Assembly: GCF_009870125.1 (NCBI RefSeq)
Contig: NC_046681.1
Location: 4,849,001 to 4,913,000, forward strand
Source of the DNA: Drosophila pseudoobscura
Lineage: Eukaryota > Arthropoda > Insecta > Diptera > Drosophilidae
Direction: 5' to 3'
Length of the DNA stretch: 64,000 bases
Position numbers and translations under genes: made by a program. This document shows, one piece after another, positions 1 through 11,317 of the stretch. The notes below the pieces were generated by a model. It did no database searches, was not told where the DNA came from, and saw nothing but the letters and a program-made list of their open reading frames with translations. Within the stretch, counting starts at the first letter, position 1. The number at the start of each line of letters is the position of its first letter.

Positions 1-546
1 TATATTCGGATAATAATTTCATATCACATGTTTATCAGTTAGCTGCACTGCCTAGAAATATGCAATAAAAAACCATTGATATATGATTATATCTACATAA
101 GTACTTTCTGCGGACCACTTCGGGTCAACTTTAAAAATTATTATATTTTGCTGGAATTCATATCTTTTAAATTCTTGTTAAATGGATAGCACTCCTTCTA
201 GTTCTGGTGCCCAACACTGTTTGTACACATTCTGAAAATAAACACATACTCAGGTTTTATTACTAAAATTGCGTCAAACATTTCTGATAAACATCAGAAC
301 AGAAATACACAAAAAAGCAATAATAACAGACAAAGCAAAAAAAAAAAAAAAAAGAAATTGTCTACAAATTTTTGACAGGCAATTTGCCTACACACATATT
401 TGCCCCGTCCTCCCGGCCACCCTCTCGATACTGCTTTGCGGACAGTTGAAATGAGCAATTTTCACATATTTGGATGGCAGCATTTAGGGCACACACACGC
501 ACACAGTGTCAGACAAAACCGTATCTACATTAAGTCATAAAAATAA
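1..546. other. AT-rich non-coding stretch
   Basis: I see no supportable gene. The stretch is AT-rich and contains an uninterrupted run of 17 A at about 337-353 and a short CA-rich segment near 490-506. Confidence 0.6.
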
Positions 547-723
547 ATAGTTAGACCCCCAAACATAGAGGAAGAGAACAGCGGGAGGCAGTTACAGTCG
601 GAACATAGTCATGGCAACGACCCAGCCAACGACGTGGAGGGGGAAGTGGAGGAGAACAAGGTCGAACGGGGCTGGGCAATGGAGGACACTCACACCACAT
701 CACATATGTATTTCGTTTCATAA
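547..723 (+). CDS. exon-like open stretch, acidic, unidentified
   Basis: This frame is open for 58 codons between a TAA at 544 and a TAA at 721, with no ATG near its start, so it could only be an internal or terminal exon. The second half is rich in Glu, Asp and Asn (for example EGEVEENKVERGW near 630-670) with fly-like codon choice. The upstream edge has no good pyrimidine tract before an AG, which argues against it. The opposite strand is also open across 551-841. I do not recognise the product, and chance is a real alternative. Confidence 0.18.
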   Translation: MVRPPNIEEENSGRQLQSEHSHGNDPANDVEGEVEENKVERGWAMEDTHTTSHMYFVS

Positions 724-1388
724 TGCTGATGATGCTGCCCTGCCTCCACCCGATGCAAACATCTTCGTCAACATCTACTCGTAAGGCAAGATGTAAAGTG
801 GAAATGATATGAGGAGGTGTTTCCCTCTGTACGTACACCAATAATAGTCAGTAAAACCCTGAAAGTAGAAACCAATAAGCAAAAACGCATTGCACTGGTA
901 TTTACATATCTGGATAGACATATGATTGAACTGAAAGCTCAAATATACAATTCCATTATTTTGTACAGAGAAGATTTATTAATATTTTTAGAATGCGAAT
1001 AACGACATTGTGATATATTAAATGATATATTGACAAGAACTACCAAAGGTTCAACCATTTCTTAAGCTTTGAAATTTTAAACAACTCTTTACAAATTTTT
1101 ATTTTACGAAATTCCGAAACTTCTAATCACTAAGTAGAAATTTTTGAGATTCCGGCCCAATGTAAAAACGTACGTGTCTCAGCGCCTAATGTATTCGTAC
1201 ACTTTATTTGAATTTAATTTTATTTATTATCATAAATAATCATACAACTCAGAATAAAAGAAAAAGTCTGTAATCGAATCATCACTTGCTTTTGAGCAAC
1301 TTTAAAATTAAAGGCTTTCCAGATTTTTGTAATCTTGTATATTTTGGATGATTCTTAATGATATATGTATGTATTATAGTGTATACAG
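724..1388. other. non-coding spacer
   Basis: AT-rich with no supported gene. It contains one copy of the window-wide octamer TACTCGTA at 776-783. Confidence 0.55.
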
Positions 1389-1532
1389 GAAGTATCTGAA
1401 GATGTTGTGCTGACCGTGTCGGACCATTTGCACAGTCTTATGCATTTGACAGCACGTTTCACTGCATTCAACAGTCCTTCTGCTCAAGAAATCATCATCC
1501 CCAAGCCGATGAATTCGGTTCATCAGTCATAA
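1389..1532 (+). CDS. candidate terminal exon, unidentified
   Basis: An AG at 1387-1388 is followed by a 47-codon open frame ending in TAA at 1530-1532. Codon use looks coding at its start (GTG CTG ACC GTG TCG GAC, residues VVLTVSDHLHSL). A canonical AATAAA lies 60 bases after the stop, at 1592-1597, and the clarin-like gene starts about 140 bases further on. That is the layout expected of the last exon of an upstream + strand gene. The pyrimidine tract before the acceptor is weak, and no family is recognised. Confidence 0.25.
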   Translation, partial: EVSEDVVLTVSDHLHSLMHLTARFTAFNSPSAQEIIIPKPMNSVHQS

Positions 1533-1591
1533 AGATGTTCCCGTATTTTCACAAGTAAGAAAAAAAAATAACACAGATATTAATTTCTCAA

Positions 1592-1597
1592 AATAAA
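1592..1597 (+). promoter_or_regulatory. possible polyadenylation signal AATAAA
   Basis: A canonical AATAAA lies 60 bases after the stop of the candidate exon at 1389-1532 and before the clarin-like gene. The motif is common by chance in AT-rich DNA. Confidence 0.25.
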
Positions 1598-1734
1598 TCG
1601 AGGAAAATTCAACACAGAGTCTGACTAAGCTTATGTTCGGCCCGTCAATCGGAAAGGTTGAAGTCTTTCGTGTTGAAGATTTCTAAATGGTGAAAACCTT
1701 GCTCTTGCCCCCGGTAATCAAAAGTTTTCTCAAA

Positions 1735-2440
1735 ATGAGCATGCGCACACGTGCGTTAGTCTTTTCCACATTTTTTGGTAGTAGCCTGGCCAATGCCTGC
1801 TACTTGTTAGCATGACCAGAAACCACTGGGTACGAGCCAACCCACGCAGACCCACTTCATCAGAAGCTAAGGGCGATGTTAATTTTGACTTTTCTATGGA
1901 AACCAGCACCTAAACCTCGGATTTGGAGTACTCACCTATCCAGTTGATAGTGATGATGAGAACGGCGACACAAGCTTTTGGCTTTGGCTTCTTACGACTT
2001 TGGGCACTGGCTTTGGCCTCTTAGCCTGTGCCGTGGCTGCCATTGCTGCCGTCCTAAAGTCTGCCTCGGCAGCCAAAAGAGGCAGCACTATGGTTCTGCC
2101 TTTAACTGCCAATATATCAGCCGCGGGAGCGCAGGTTGTGGCCTTTGTTGCATGGCTAGTGCAGTTCTACCACTATCTCATACACAACGTGCTTCTCACC
2201 GAGCACCAGCAGCGACACTGGTATAGCACTGGGCTGGCTTCTCTGGGCTATAGCTTCTACTTGGTCGTGATTTCCACCATTGTGGTGCTGCTCAACATAA
2301 CGATTCTCCGTTATGCCAGATGCCGGGAGAGCCGCGATCGCGGACAAGCATCAGGCCGCCATAATACTGTACTAGGAAAGGCAGCAGGAAGCAATCCTAA
2401 ATGGACCTCAAATAATCTACTCGAATATGGGGAAGAGTAG
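1735..2440 (+). CDS. clarin-like four-pass membrane protein, two frameshifts
   Basis: Clarins are small tetraspan proteins of the plasma membrane; vertebrate CLRN1 is needed in hair cells and photoreceptors. The reading starts at ATG 1735 (context CAAAATG) with first helix ALVFSTFFGSSLA. It moves to a second frame near 1790-1793 (CLLLVSMTRNHWVRANPRR) and to a third near 1887 (LFYGNQHLNLGFGVLTYP, then open to TAG at 2438). Each shift is explained by one missing base; a single G at 1887 would give the clarin-like GLFYG. Repaired length is about 235 residues, the usual clarin size. Four helices fall at about residues 6-27, 82-108, 128-150 and 167-193, with a polar C-terminal tail. There is no intron in the reading. 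The likely D. melanogaster counterpart is CG1103 (from memory). The shifts are either assembly errors or an inactivated or retro-copied gene. The last frame alone (1889-2440) is intact. Confidence 0.8.
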
Positions 2441-3060
2441 TGACCACCAAGTAATCTCAGTGGCTCAAATGCTTGTGCCTTACTAAACGCCTTTGCTAGC
2501 CAAGAACTTCTTCTTGGCCCACACACATACTTACACCAACATATACCGCATACGCACATATTTATATATATTCTACCTATATTTACCGAATATTTATATA
2601 CCTGAGCGTCCGGCTGAAGTCTGAAAAGCATTTTCAAGTGCATGAACAAACTTGACGGAACAAAGCATTTGATTATCTCTTTATGCTTGTACAACTACCT
2701 ACATACACTATATACAATTTACATACTAGAATGACCTTCACTCTACTTTACCATACTCTATTTTCGATACTTTGTACGTATATACATACATAGAGAGCAA
2801 CAGAGTCTGTATAGATAACAGAGGAAGTAACAGAGAGAGAGAGACTAGAAGCGGCCGTCGAAAAAAGAGAGGAGAGAACACAGCCTCAACGATCGACGCC
2901 ATTTAATTTGGTGCCAAAGTCTCACTCAGCCACATGCAAATTACGAGCGCAAATATTTGTATTAATCAAAATATACTTAAAGCACAGCGGCCGTTGTAAT
3001 CATAACTAATCTTAAATAATATTCATAAATAAAGACTAATTAAAATAAAACCTGGCGTCC
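2441..3060 (+). other. probable 3' UTR of the clarin-like gene
   Basis: Non-coding sequence follows the TAG. It includes a GA-rich tract near 2826-2846 and two canonical AATAAA signals at 3028-3033 and 3044-3049, either of which could end the transcript. The assignment rests on position only. Confidence 0.45.
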
Positions 3061-3309
3061 TGGACTAAACAACAACAACAACTACAACTAAGGAAATTTC
3101 GGGGCCACATACATATACGTATATAATACATTGGCAAGCACATGTGGATACATGTTTATCACTTTTCACTTCAAACGCCTGTAAAATCTCTAAAAATGGA
3201 TCAATCCTTGTGATATTTTGTATTATAGATTCTTTAATTTAGTGAGAAAGAAAAAAACAATAATTTCAATTCAAAGAGATCGTTTTCCTTGAGAGTTTTT
3301 AATTTGTTA
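3061..3309. other. non-coding spacer
   Basis: A short CAA-rich run lies at 3068-3088. No gene is visible before the transposon relic. Confidence 0.5.
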
Positions 3310-3950
3310 AAAAAAAGTGCATGTATCCACTTATGCACGTTTAAAATAGTTTCACTTTATTAATTTTTTAAAAATATTTGTTCGAATGGGCCTTAGGTTT
3401 TATCATATTCCAAATAAGTTTTGGCATACTCTCGGCTAAATTTAGTAGGTGCTTGCAAGGTATCATGCGCCACTCCGACTTCACGCGCTCCCAAAGACTC
3501 AGCCAATCCCTTTGGTGCAGACTCCTACTTTTCCAATGTTTTTTAAACAGAGCCCATTGATTTTCAATGGGATGTAGATCTGGGCTATTCAGTAGGCCAC
3601 TGGATTAAGTGAAAACTCGAGTTATTGCGACGATTTTTCACGAATTTAGCCGTGTGGGTCGGGCTACCGTCTTGCTATAAAGTGATCTCGGATGTGGGGA
3701 AGATTTGTCCATAAAATTTGACAAAATGGGTTCCTAAATATGAAGATAATATTCTTTCTTCATTATTCTATCGTACAAACTTATGTACATATGCTGCTCT
3801 TTTGCAGCCAAGCATTTTTGATGTGCATACAAATACAACAACAGTCGTTGTTAAGAAATACAAAACAAAATCAGCGGACTAGTCCTTTTTCGGTGGTCGC
3901 TATTTCATCATATTTCCAAGGATGTCGTCCAACCAACAACTCTGGATGAA
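3310..3950 (-). mobile_element. Tc1/mariner-type transposase relic
   Basis: Read on the - strand, about 3680-3400 gives the C-terminal half of a Tc1-like DDE transposase. QDGSPTHTAK matches the second catalytic Asp block (QQDNDPKHTAK in relatives). After a frame change near 3591-3600, SPDLHPIENQW matches the conserved SPDLNPIENLW block, and ESMPKLIWNMIKPK matches the usual C-terminus, ending near 3375. Further upstream on the same strand, to about 3950, are weaker fragments broken by stops. Several stops and at least one frameshift make it non-functional. No clean terminal inverted repeats were found by eye, so the outer limits are approximate. It sits directly upstream of the promoter-like region at 4.0 kb. 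Confidence 0.8.
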
Positions 3951-4016
3951 AGCTGCAATATATGTACATAGAAGCACGAAGTATAGAGGGGATCTTGGTG
4001 AGCTAATAAAGCCTGT

Positions 4017-4024
4017 TATCGATA
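4017..4024 (+). promoter_or_regulatory. DRE promoter motif TATCGATA
   Basis: This is an exact palindromic DRE, the site bound by DREF in Drosophila core promoters of broadly expressed genes. It is followed within 60 bases by a GC-richer tract with a repeated ACAGCGCTCT (about 4042 and 4056), and about 750 bases later by the first good splice acceptor. This fits a TATA-less + strand promoter. The palindrome itself does not give direction; the direction is inferred from the downstream exons. Confidence 0.5.
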
Positions 4025-4676
4025 CCGGCTAACAGCCAGGTACAGCGCTCTCTGACAGCGCTCTGAGACGTTATCGCGCAGTTATCACAATCCACACCGC
4101 TCTCAGCCGGGCTCCGCTTGTAAGCGAGAGCTCACATAGTGGCAGATACGTTCGCACGCCCTTTTCAACCGGCCGTGTACATACAACCCGAATACCAGAG
4201 TGACATAGACTACAGACTACATATATATACAGCACGTCCATTTCTTCTTTCGACTGGGATTTCGGACTCATTCTGCATTTTCGTACTCTTCATTGGATAC
4301 CTACGTCTCGATCAGCCCTCCTACAAACACTTTTAACTCAAGACTTCAAAACTTTGCTTAAGCCAGCGAAAATAACAGACTGACAAGTGCTGCAAAAAAG
4401 GAGGAATCTTCGTTTCAACTTTTGCTGCTTCATCAATTCATTTACGATATTGAAAACGGAAATCATAATAAAAGAAATCACAAAACAAACTTTGGCAAGT
4501 CTCAGACCAATTAAAAGAAAGCACAACAAAGTTTCGAATAAAATATGAAAGAGTTGCACAACCTGTAGGAGAAGAAGGAAAACCAACTTTGAAATAATCC
4601 CGTTAAGCGAGACAAGACAATTAATAATCGCAGAAAATCGGAGAGGCAAAGGAAAAGTGGGGGTCTCAGTGGGAAA
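4025..4676 (+). other. presumed 5' leader or first intron
   Basis: Between the DRE and the first ATG with a good context (4677) there is no long open frame on the + strand. The A-rich, purine-biased character of 4330-4660 resembles long fly 5' UTRs. No transcript evidence is available. Confidence 0.3.
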
Positions 4677-4766
4677 ATGTTGGCGCTAAAGTACGAGTAT
4701 ATATGGACAGGCCCTGTCAAAGTCTCTGCGATGCCACTTGATAATTTTGTTCTCCGCCTCGCTTAG
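4677..4766 (+). CDS. 29-residue ORF in the leader, unidentified
   Basis: The ATG at 4677 (context GAAAATG) opens a 29-codon frame beginning MLALKYEYIW. It ends at the TAG of 4764-4766. The same TAG ends a pyrimidine-rich tract and makes a strong 3' splice site for the exon at 4767, and that exon continues in the same frame. It could be an upstream ORF, the 5' part of a longer protein interrupted by a stop, or simply intron sequence. Confidence 0.25.
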   Translation: MLALKYEYIWTGPVKVSAMPLDNFVLRLA

Positions 4767-5308
4767 TGCTGCTTTGAACTCTCACTCAACGAGTATCCCC
4801 TAGTAGAAAATGCAATAGAGGAGGTCCTGGACACGTCACCGTCTATGGCGCCAGCCAGTAATGTCAGCAGCATAACAGGATAACTGTCGAATGAATTGAT
4901 ATTGTTTACTTTTAATTAAAAACAATTTGCTTCGCTGGCTTTCTTGCCACAGCACTGAATCGAGCAGGGCCGCCGCCCAGGACACCATCATCGATGCCGC
5001 TGCTGATGCCAACAGGAAACCAACCCCATACTCCAAGACCCATCCTCCAACATCAACCTCAACCTCAACCCCAACCTCAACAAACTGCAACTGCTGCAGC
5101 CCAAGCTGCCCGAGTCGAGAGTGTGCTGAGCTTTCTCCTCCGACTGACAATACTATCCGTTCAGTCCCTGCCCTCTGATGTCTCTTCGTCCTATTTTGGT
5201 AATGAAAATCAAACTGTTCATGTGAAAGGTTCATGGCTGCCGCTTGCTCTTGATATGATTGCTCATCTCACTGGCAATTTGAGGCGCTGCCAGGTCAATG
5301 ATGCCTGA
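4767..5308 (+). CDS. candidate two-exon coding segment, Gln/Pro-rich
   Basis: Proposed join: 4767-4857 and 4953-5308. The first exon follows the acceptor TCTCCGCCTCGCTTAG and reads CCFELSLNEYPLVENAIEEV. The 5' splice site A|GTAATG at 4858 and the acceptor GGCTTTCTTGCCACAG ending at 4952 bound a 95-nt intron. Splicing keeps the frame, giving PAT then LNRAGPPPRTPSS. The second exon has a QPQPQPQPQQ tract (hexamer repeat 5054-5080), an Ala/Gln stretch, a hydrophobic segment VLSFLLRLTILSV, and ends in TGA at 5306, unless a 5' splice site at 5199 (G|GTAATG) is used. Possible internal starts are ATG 4845 and ATG 4994. The hydrophobic segment could be a signal anchor. The family is not recognised. 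The in-frame join supports it; the lack of a known homologue weakens it. Confidence 0.4.
5054..5080 (+). repeat. CAACCT hexanucleotide repeat
   Basis: About four and a half copies of CAACCT/CAACCC encode alternating Gln-Pro in the candidate exon. Copy number probably varies between individuals. Confidence 0.7.
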
Positions 5309-7143
5309 GCAGAAGGCACCGTCTAAAGGTAAAACGTGATTGACATTTGTAAGAGACAAACGAAGTATGGGTTTACCCCATTACAACCTCAAAATTAAAA
5401 GGCACTTTCCGTGCTGTAGTTAATGAAAGAACATCCATGCCAGCTCTGAAGTAAACGAAGTCATTTTTGTTTGAATAACTTAGGGAAGTTTTTCTTTTTT
5501 AGATGTTGTCTATTCGAATTACCTTTTTTCATAAAATGCTGCTTGTACTATCTTAAGATGACTTCATACAAACTTACTACAAAACTTACTATATACTATA
5601 CTATATTATATCTCTATAAGTCCTCTTGCATAAAGCAATAGGTTTGGCCTCCTTAATACTATTTACCTGTGTTGTTTAGATACGATATATGCAATGTACG
5701 GATTCAACGCTTAATAAAAAAAAAAAAAAAAATACAAACCACAAACATATGTATATCCGTGATGTCGAACGATTTTCGCTGCTTTGTACAATCAATTCTC
5801 GCCATTGAATCACTTAGACTATCCCTCACATTTGTATGTCTTTCTTTCCACCACAAAGCATAGATACATATAATCTGAAAATGTTAAGTCCCTTTAATAG
5901 CGTCTTCTAATTAGAGCCCCAAAGCGAGAGCTAAAACCCTTTCTTAATGGTTCGAGAATAAGTTTTTCCCACCTACACAATCACCTGGCAAAGGTGTTTA
6001 GTTGTGAAAAAAGTGTACCAAGAAATTGATGCCAAGAAAAGTTTTCTGGCTCAAGGTGAACAAAAGTCGCATTCTACAGACTGAGCCGAAAAAGTTACCC
6101 GTAGTTTCAGGGAGGCCTACTATCTCTTTAAAGTTTCAGCCTGCCTAGATAAGGTCTGCTGCTCGGGGAAAACTTTTACATTCATTTAAAAATTAATTAA
6201 ACGTTTCGTGCTCCCCTCTTGCTGGTCCAGCGACACCTCAATTTCCAAAGCTTGTGGGCGCTTCGATTCGATTCAGGCCAAGGACAATGGCAACATTTAA
6301 TTGGAGATCTCGATAATAATTGGCCACAAGCGGCTTAAGGTCTGGCAGGTTGAATCTCATCGCACTGCTCTGTGAGTACTTTGTACTGAAACTGAACTAA
6401 AAAATGCCCACAAATATCCATGACTCTGTGGTCGTAGTCTGATGCGGCTTTAGAAAACTTAGCGCTTGCCAGTGAAACTTTTACGCAGACAGATGACTGC
6501 ACTAAGGCCAGATACACAATATAAGTCTATATAAAAATATAAGTACATATATTCTCTGTCTGTCTCCGCCTTCCCATTGTTCGACTTAGTTTAAGCGGCT
6601 TAGACATCCCTCTTGTGTTTGTGTCTGCGTCTCATTGATATAATTTCTGTCAAACTTCTAAGCCAATAAATAGTAATAAATATATATGAGAAGGCCAGAC
6701 AAACTGATTGAGAATTATAGGGAAAACCCTGGCAATGGACAGTCATCCAAAACCAAATTGATAATCCCCGTGGGCATTCGACTGCGGTTAGAGCCGCACT
6801 AATTAGCACAGCTCCTGTATTACTAAACTGACCGTAAGCATAATACTCGTACGCCGAATCCGAAAACTGAGTCAAATCAAACCATAAAATTAAACTGCAA
6901 GCCCGACAAAATATACATTCGAAATCCGACAATACATTTTGATTGATAAACTCGCTCAATGGCATGATGGTGCCCAAACTGTGTGTAATGAAGTTGTCGG
7001 CCCCCATCCCAACCATCCAATCGGCAATACCTCATGCAATTTGCAGCAGATCAATGCAAACATCGTGTGGGTGGGCTGTATAATGTATAATATGCTTTGT
7101 AAATAGTTTGCTTAGATTTTGGCAACGAAATAAATTGCAATAA
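5309..7143. other. non-coding block
   Basis: No supported gene. It contains an A run at about 5718-5733 and one TACTCGTA at 6844-6851. The - strand is open for 138 codons over 6600-7016, but without splice signals or recognisable content. Confidence 0.5.
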
Positions 7144-9953
7144 TTATGCTGGAAACTGCATACTCGTGCTCGTGTGCATGGATTGTGGGGAGGAAGACAA
7201 TGGGACTGGCAGCCAGTCCTGCGGCAGCCATCGGAAAACAGTTTCGAATAAATACAACGTAATTATTGAGCCATACAATGAACTCGTACCCTTACCCCAC
7301 GCACACATACACACACATACAGATCCGTATACGCACACGTACATATACAGTGGCACAGTCTCGTATGCAATCATGAATTTTGTAATTGTATTTGGGAAGC
7401 TGTTAATCACAAAATGCGCGGCCTATGCAAATATCACAGCCAGGTAGGACTGCAAGTGTGTCTCGCACACAATCCCCACTCTGAATGGTTAATGCGCTTA
7501 CCAGATGTTTAGGTGCCTTCATTACGCGTATCCAATTTTAAGGTAAATTTAGGCAACATTTATGAGCAACCATTTTCCGGATTGCAAAGAAAGGTTCATT
7601 CTTTTAATCTGTCTACGATGCATTATAGTAAAGGTACGAATTGAATTCGATTGTGTTCATTTTATGTATATTTTATGCAGTCTTTCCTTATACTATTGTA
7701 TATACAGATTTCCCTTGCGATTTATTTACTCATCCTGTAAATAAATTGGGGGTAATCATGATGAACACTGAGTTCCTTGAATTAATCACTATTTTATGCA
7801 ATATAATATCATTTTCCCTTTCGACAACTTTTAGCCAAGTATCCATTCTTGGTGTAAATATTTAATATGGGTGAATAAGAGTATCCAAATGTCGTCTAAT
7901 AGTTGACTTCTATTAGAGTGCCCTTGTGTTGGCATAAATATTTTATCACTTTATTATAGAAAATCCTTGGTACTCTTGGTACTTTAGCCGGGGCAATTTG
8001 CATATGGTCCGTTGCCCGGTGGCTGGCATATTTAGAAATTAACCAAATATGCCGCTGATTTGTTGCAAATTCTGTTAATTTATTTGTTTATTGAATTTAC
8101 AACAGATTCGAGCGCCTCTGTCGGTAACACTGCCACATATGGTAAAATAAGTAAACGTATGCAAATTTTGTTGCCACCTTTATGAAAATCTATTATATAC
8201 GGCCTGCCCCCGCCTGACATTAAGCTTGCTTGCCACTGGCTGCTGTCAACATCATGACATCAAATTTATACGCAGAGCAAATTTTAATTAGAAAATCCGT
8301 AAAAATTTATGGAATATTTGCGAAAATTTCAGCTGGTTCTCACAAATATTCCGATTGTTTGCTGATTTTTGACAACGCATCATGAAATGTCATAACTGCT
8401 GACAGAATTTTTGCATATGATAGATAGATCATGACACATGCGATTTCATAAATACAACATTTACACAAAAGTGCAAACGGGTGAGGGTTAAAATACAAGC
8501 GCTGGCCGCGACAATTTTATGGAATAATCATACCATTTTTTGTTGTCAGATGATAAAGAACACGGTTTAAAGGTAGATTGTTCTACCTCATACCGAAAAA
8601 CTTCAACATGATTTAAGGTTCAATATTAAAGTAGGGAAATTAAAACCATTTTTTGATTTTCAATAGTAAATATAGCGGCAGAACAATAGCAAAAGATGTG
8701 CGGATGGGATAGCGAAAGCAAGATTTAACGACGAGTTGAACGATTCAATAGGGCATCGATTGAAGGGGTGGGTGCGGTTCAGAGCTGTGTCAGATTGAAG
8801 ATCAATTGGAAGATATGAGAGAAGTGAATGCTAGATCAGGACTATCCAAGGACAGGCGGGCAACCAAAGCTCGACAGATCACGAAAGCGATAGCGGAAGC
8901 GAAAGAAAGAAAGGCGAGAGAGCTGCATGGACTCTGGCCGTGCGTGGGCGTATACTCGTATATGAATGAATGTATGTAGGTCACAGTTCGGTACAGTGGA
9001 CAGTGCACACTGCACCACTGTATTAACCAACAGTAAAAATTAATACTAGTTTTTGATATCTAAAAATGACTGGATAATAATTATCTGGATGGATATCTTC
9101 TCAATTACTTAGTTCATGGCTTGAACAAATTCAACTGCACTGTAGCAAGTATATCTGCCGATTAATTTGATTCCTACGATTAGCTAATCAAAGTGAAAGT
9201 CAGTTTGTTACGATTCCCTAGCCACGTTTGGTCCGCCGCCCAGCAGACCCATACTCCGATTGAGTTAGGGATAAAGCCCAGGATGCCAAAAGGTGTGAAT
9301 CGGTTATCGTTGGTGATAAAAGGCTTAGCACGACCCTCCGACCCAGCTCCGTGTGTTTTTTCCTGAGAAATGCCTCCCCTGGGTGACGTATGCGTAATGT
9401 GCATGGCAAGCAGTTTCCGATACCGATGCTGATGTTGCTGCTACTCCAGCCCCTGCTGTTGCTATGTTGCCACAAAATTCAATCAATATAATTGCAACAC
9501 TTTAGCTAAGGACTTTGACGATGATACACTCGCACACGCACACATGCCCGTTCACACACACACACTAATACACATTAAGGTAACTGTAACTATGACAAAG
9601 TACGTAAACAATGTAAACCGTTTCAAATTTATACGTCAACCCCAAAAACTTGCCCCCAAGGAGTCGGCGACAGCAGTAGAAGCAGCAGCAACTGATGACG
9701 AGCTAAAAAAGGACCAAGGCATGAACCTGTAAATGTTCGTGTGAGAGTATCTATGTGAGTTTCGGGGTTTGTATGTATGCTTTTGTGTGTATGGGCGGAA
9801 GGGTGTTACGTGGGTGCAGGGGTGCAGGGGTGGAGAGCCAACAGGCAGGCACAGAGTGCGTGTATTTTTGCTTAGAAGTTTATGCACTTAATTAAGCCTC
9901 TAAAAACTTACGTGCTACAAGAGAAAGAGAGAGCGAAAGCAGTAGAGCAAGAA
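7144..9953. other. non-coding block with CA/TA-rich repeats
   Basis: No supported gene. Imperfect CA-rich repeats lie at 7296-7350 and 9533-9575, and GGGTGCAG repeats at 9812-9833. There is a TACTCGTA at 8953-8960. The 12-base match to the start of miR-2 at 7429-7440 does not extend into a precursor hairpin. Confidence 0.5.
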
Positions 9954-9983
9954 ACGGAGACACGGAGACACGGAGATACGGAG
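9954..9983. repeat. 8-bp tandem repeat ACGGAGAC
   Basis: Nearly four copies of an 8-bp unit (CACGGAGA register), the last with one substitution. Confidence 0.75.
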
Positions 9984-11161
9984 TGAGCAGCAGACAGAAA
10001 GAGACACACACAATGTTGTACGGGATGGTGGTTCGGGTCCATGGCACATAGTTTGTCATTTCTTTGAGTGGGCGCAAAATATGTTTACTCTGTCGCGGAC
10101 AATTTTCCAACTCAACTTTGTCCCACAGCCGCACACCCACAGATCGTGGAAAGCAAAAGAAAAGTTCAGGATGTGAAAAGCGAAGTGAACTTGTAGCCAC
10201 AGCTGTGACTTTGAAAATACATTCAATCATTTTCGAAAGTTTTCCGGGCCATGTGCATACACGCCCTCGTAGAGAGCTTCGAGGAACTGGTCCCGCCGCA
10301 CGAAGTAAATCTAATTAAAATTCAATTTATCAATCAACAATACTCGCACACAATGTTTACTTCAAAATACGGTCAACTAACTAATTTGCTTAATGGTCCC
10401 GGGTCACGTTACGCTTACGCCTAATTAAAATAACCAATTGGCTTAATTTTTGCGGCGGTCAGCATTTAATAAATTCCGTTTTTAGCGGCCAATAAATTTC
10501 ACAGAAATTAAAATGCTCATTAACAGTGTCAGTCCTAGTGCCGAAAGGGGGAATGGGAGAGGCAGAGATGCGCTCTATGGGTAAACAATGCAGGGTAATT
10601 AGTCGGTCGAAAAATGTCGAAATGTCAGGACATTTTTTGTGTCATATTTATTCGTATTAGTCGAAGTCGATTTCTAATCCCATTATCTAATCCTCCAGTA
10701 AGTAAAACAATTATTTTTTCTATTCTATATTTCTGTTACTGTTTACTCCCGAAGAACTGGTGTGTACCAGAAGGCTCCGCTTTCTAGGGATAGTCGAGGC
10801 ACCAGGAAGTTTGGCCTCTGAGGACAGCTCCTTTTCAAATGTTTGAGTTTAAGAATTTTGATTAAGTTCGTCTCCGATGTTCCTCATTGAATAGAGAGAG
10901 TTATGGCATTGCATCAGACATACTCGTAGAATAAAGTTTAGAAACACTCTTTATATTCTTTCCCATTTCCTTTCGCTGGCAAACACGCTTTATATTCTCT
11001 CCAGCTGCTGATTAGAGAAAGCAAACCTCACGTACTGCACATTCGCCTTGAACTTCCTGCAAGCGTGTTGTTGTTTGTTCCAGCATTATGCCATTCCTTT
11101 ATTTTTCTATAAATCTATTTGAAATGCAACTTTTGCGCCAACGCATAAATCTTCAGCACAA
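9984..11161. other. non-coding block
   Basis: No supported gene. It is AT-rich with many short AATTAAAA-type runs typical of fly introns, and has one TACTCGTA at 10921-10928. Confidence 0.5.
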
Positions 11162-11317
11162 ATGGCAAACAAGCGCTCGGAGGCGGCCAAGGGCGAGAAA
11201 AGAAGGCAGCAAAGCGTGGCTGCGACGGCAGCTCAAGCATATGTTGTGCCACTCCATATAGAGACACCATACTTATATATACATATGTACTTGTTCTGTG
11301 CGTTTGTATCTAGATAG
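11162..11317 (+). CDS. 51-residue small ORF candidate
   Basis: The ATG at 11162 has an excellent fly start context (CACAAATGGC). It is followed by coding-like codons (AAC AAG CGC TCG GAG GCG GCC AAG GGC GAG), giving MANKRSEAAKGEKRRQQSVA, a basic helical N-terminus. The C-terminal half is hydrophobic and comes from an AT-rich TATATATACATATG run, so the true coding part may be shorter or spliced. No family is recognised. Confidence 0.25.
   Translation: MANKRSEAAKGEKRRQQSVAATAAQAYVVPLHIETPYLYIHMYLFCAFVSR

Noticed and set aside
7429..7440. TATCACAGCCAG, matching the first 12 bases of miR-2 family microRNAs
   Set aside because: The match ends after 12 bases and the flanks do not form a precursor hairpin.
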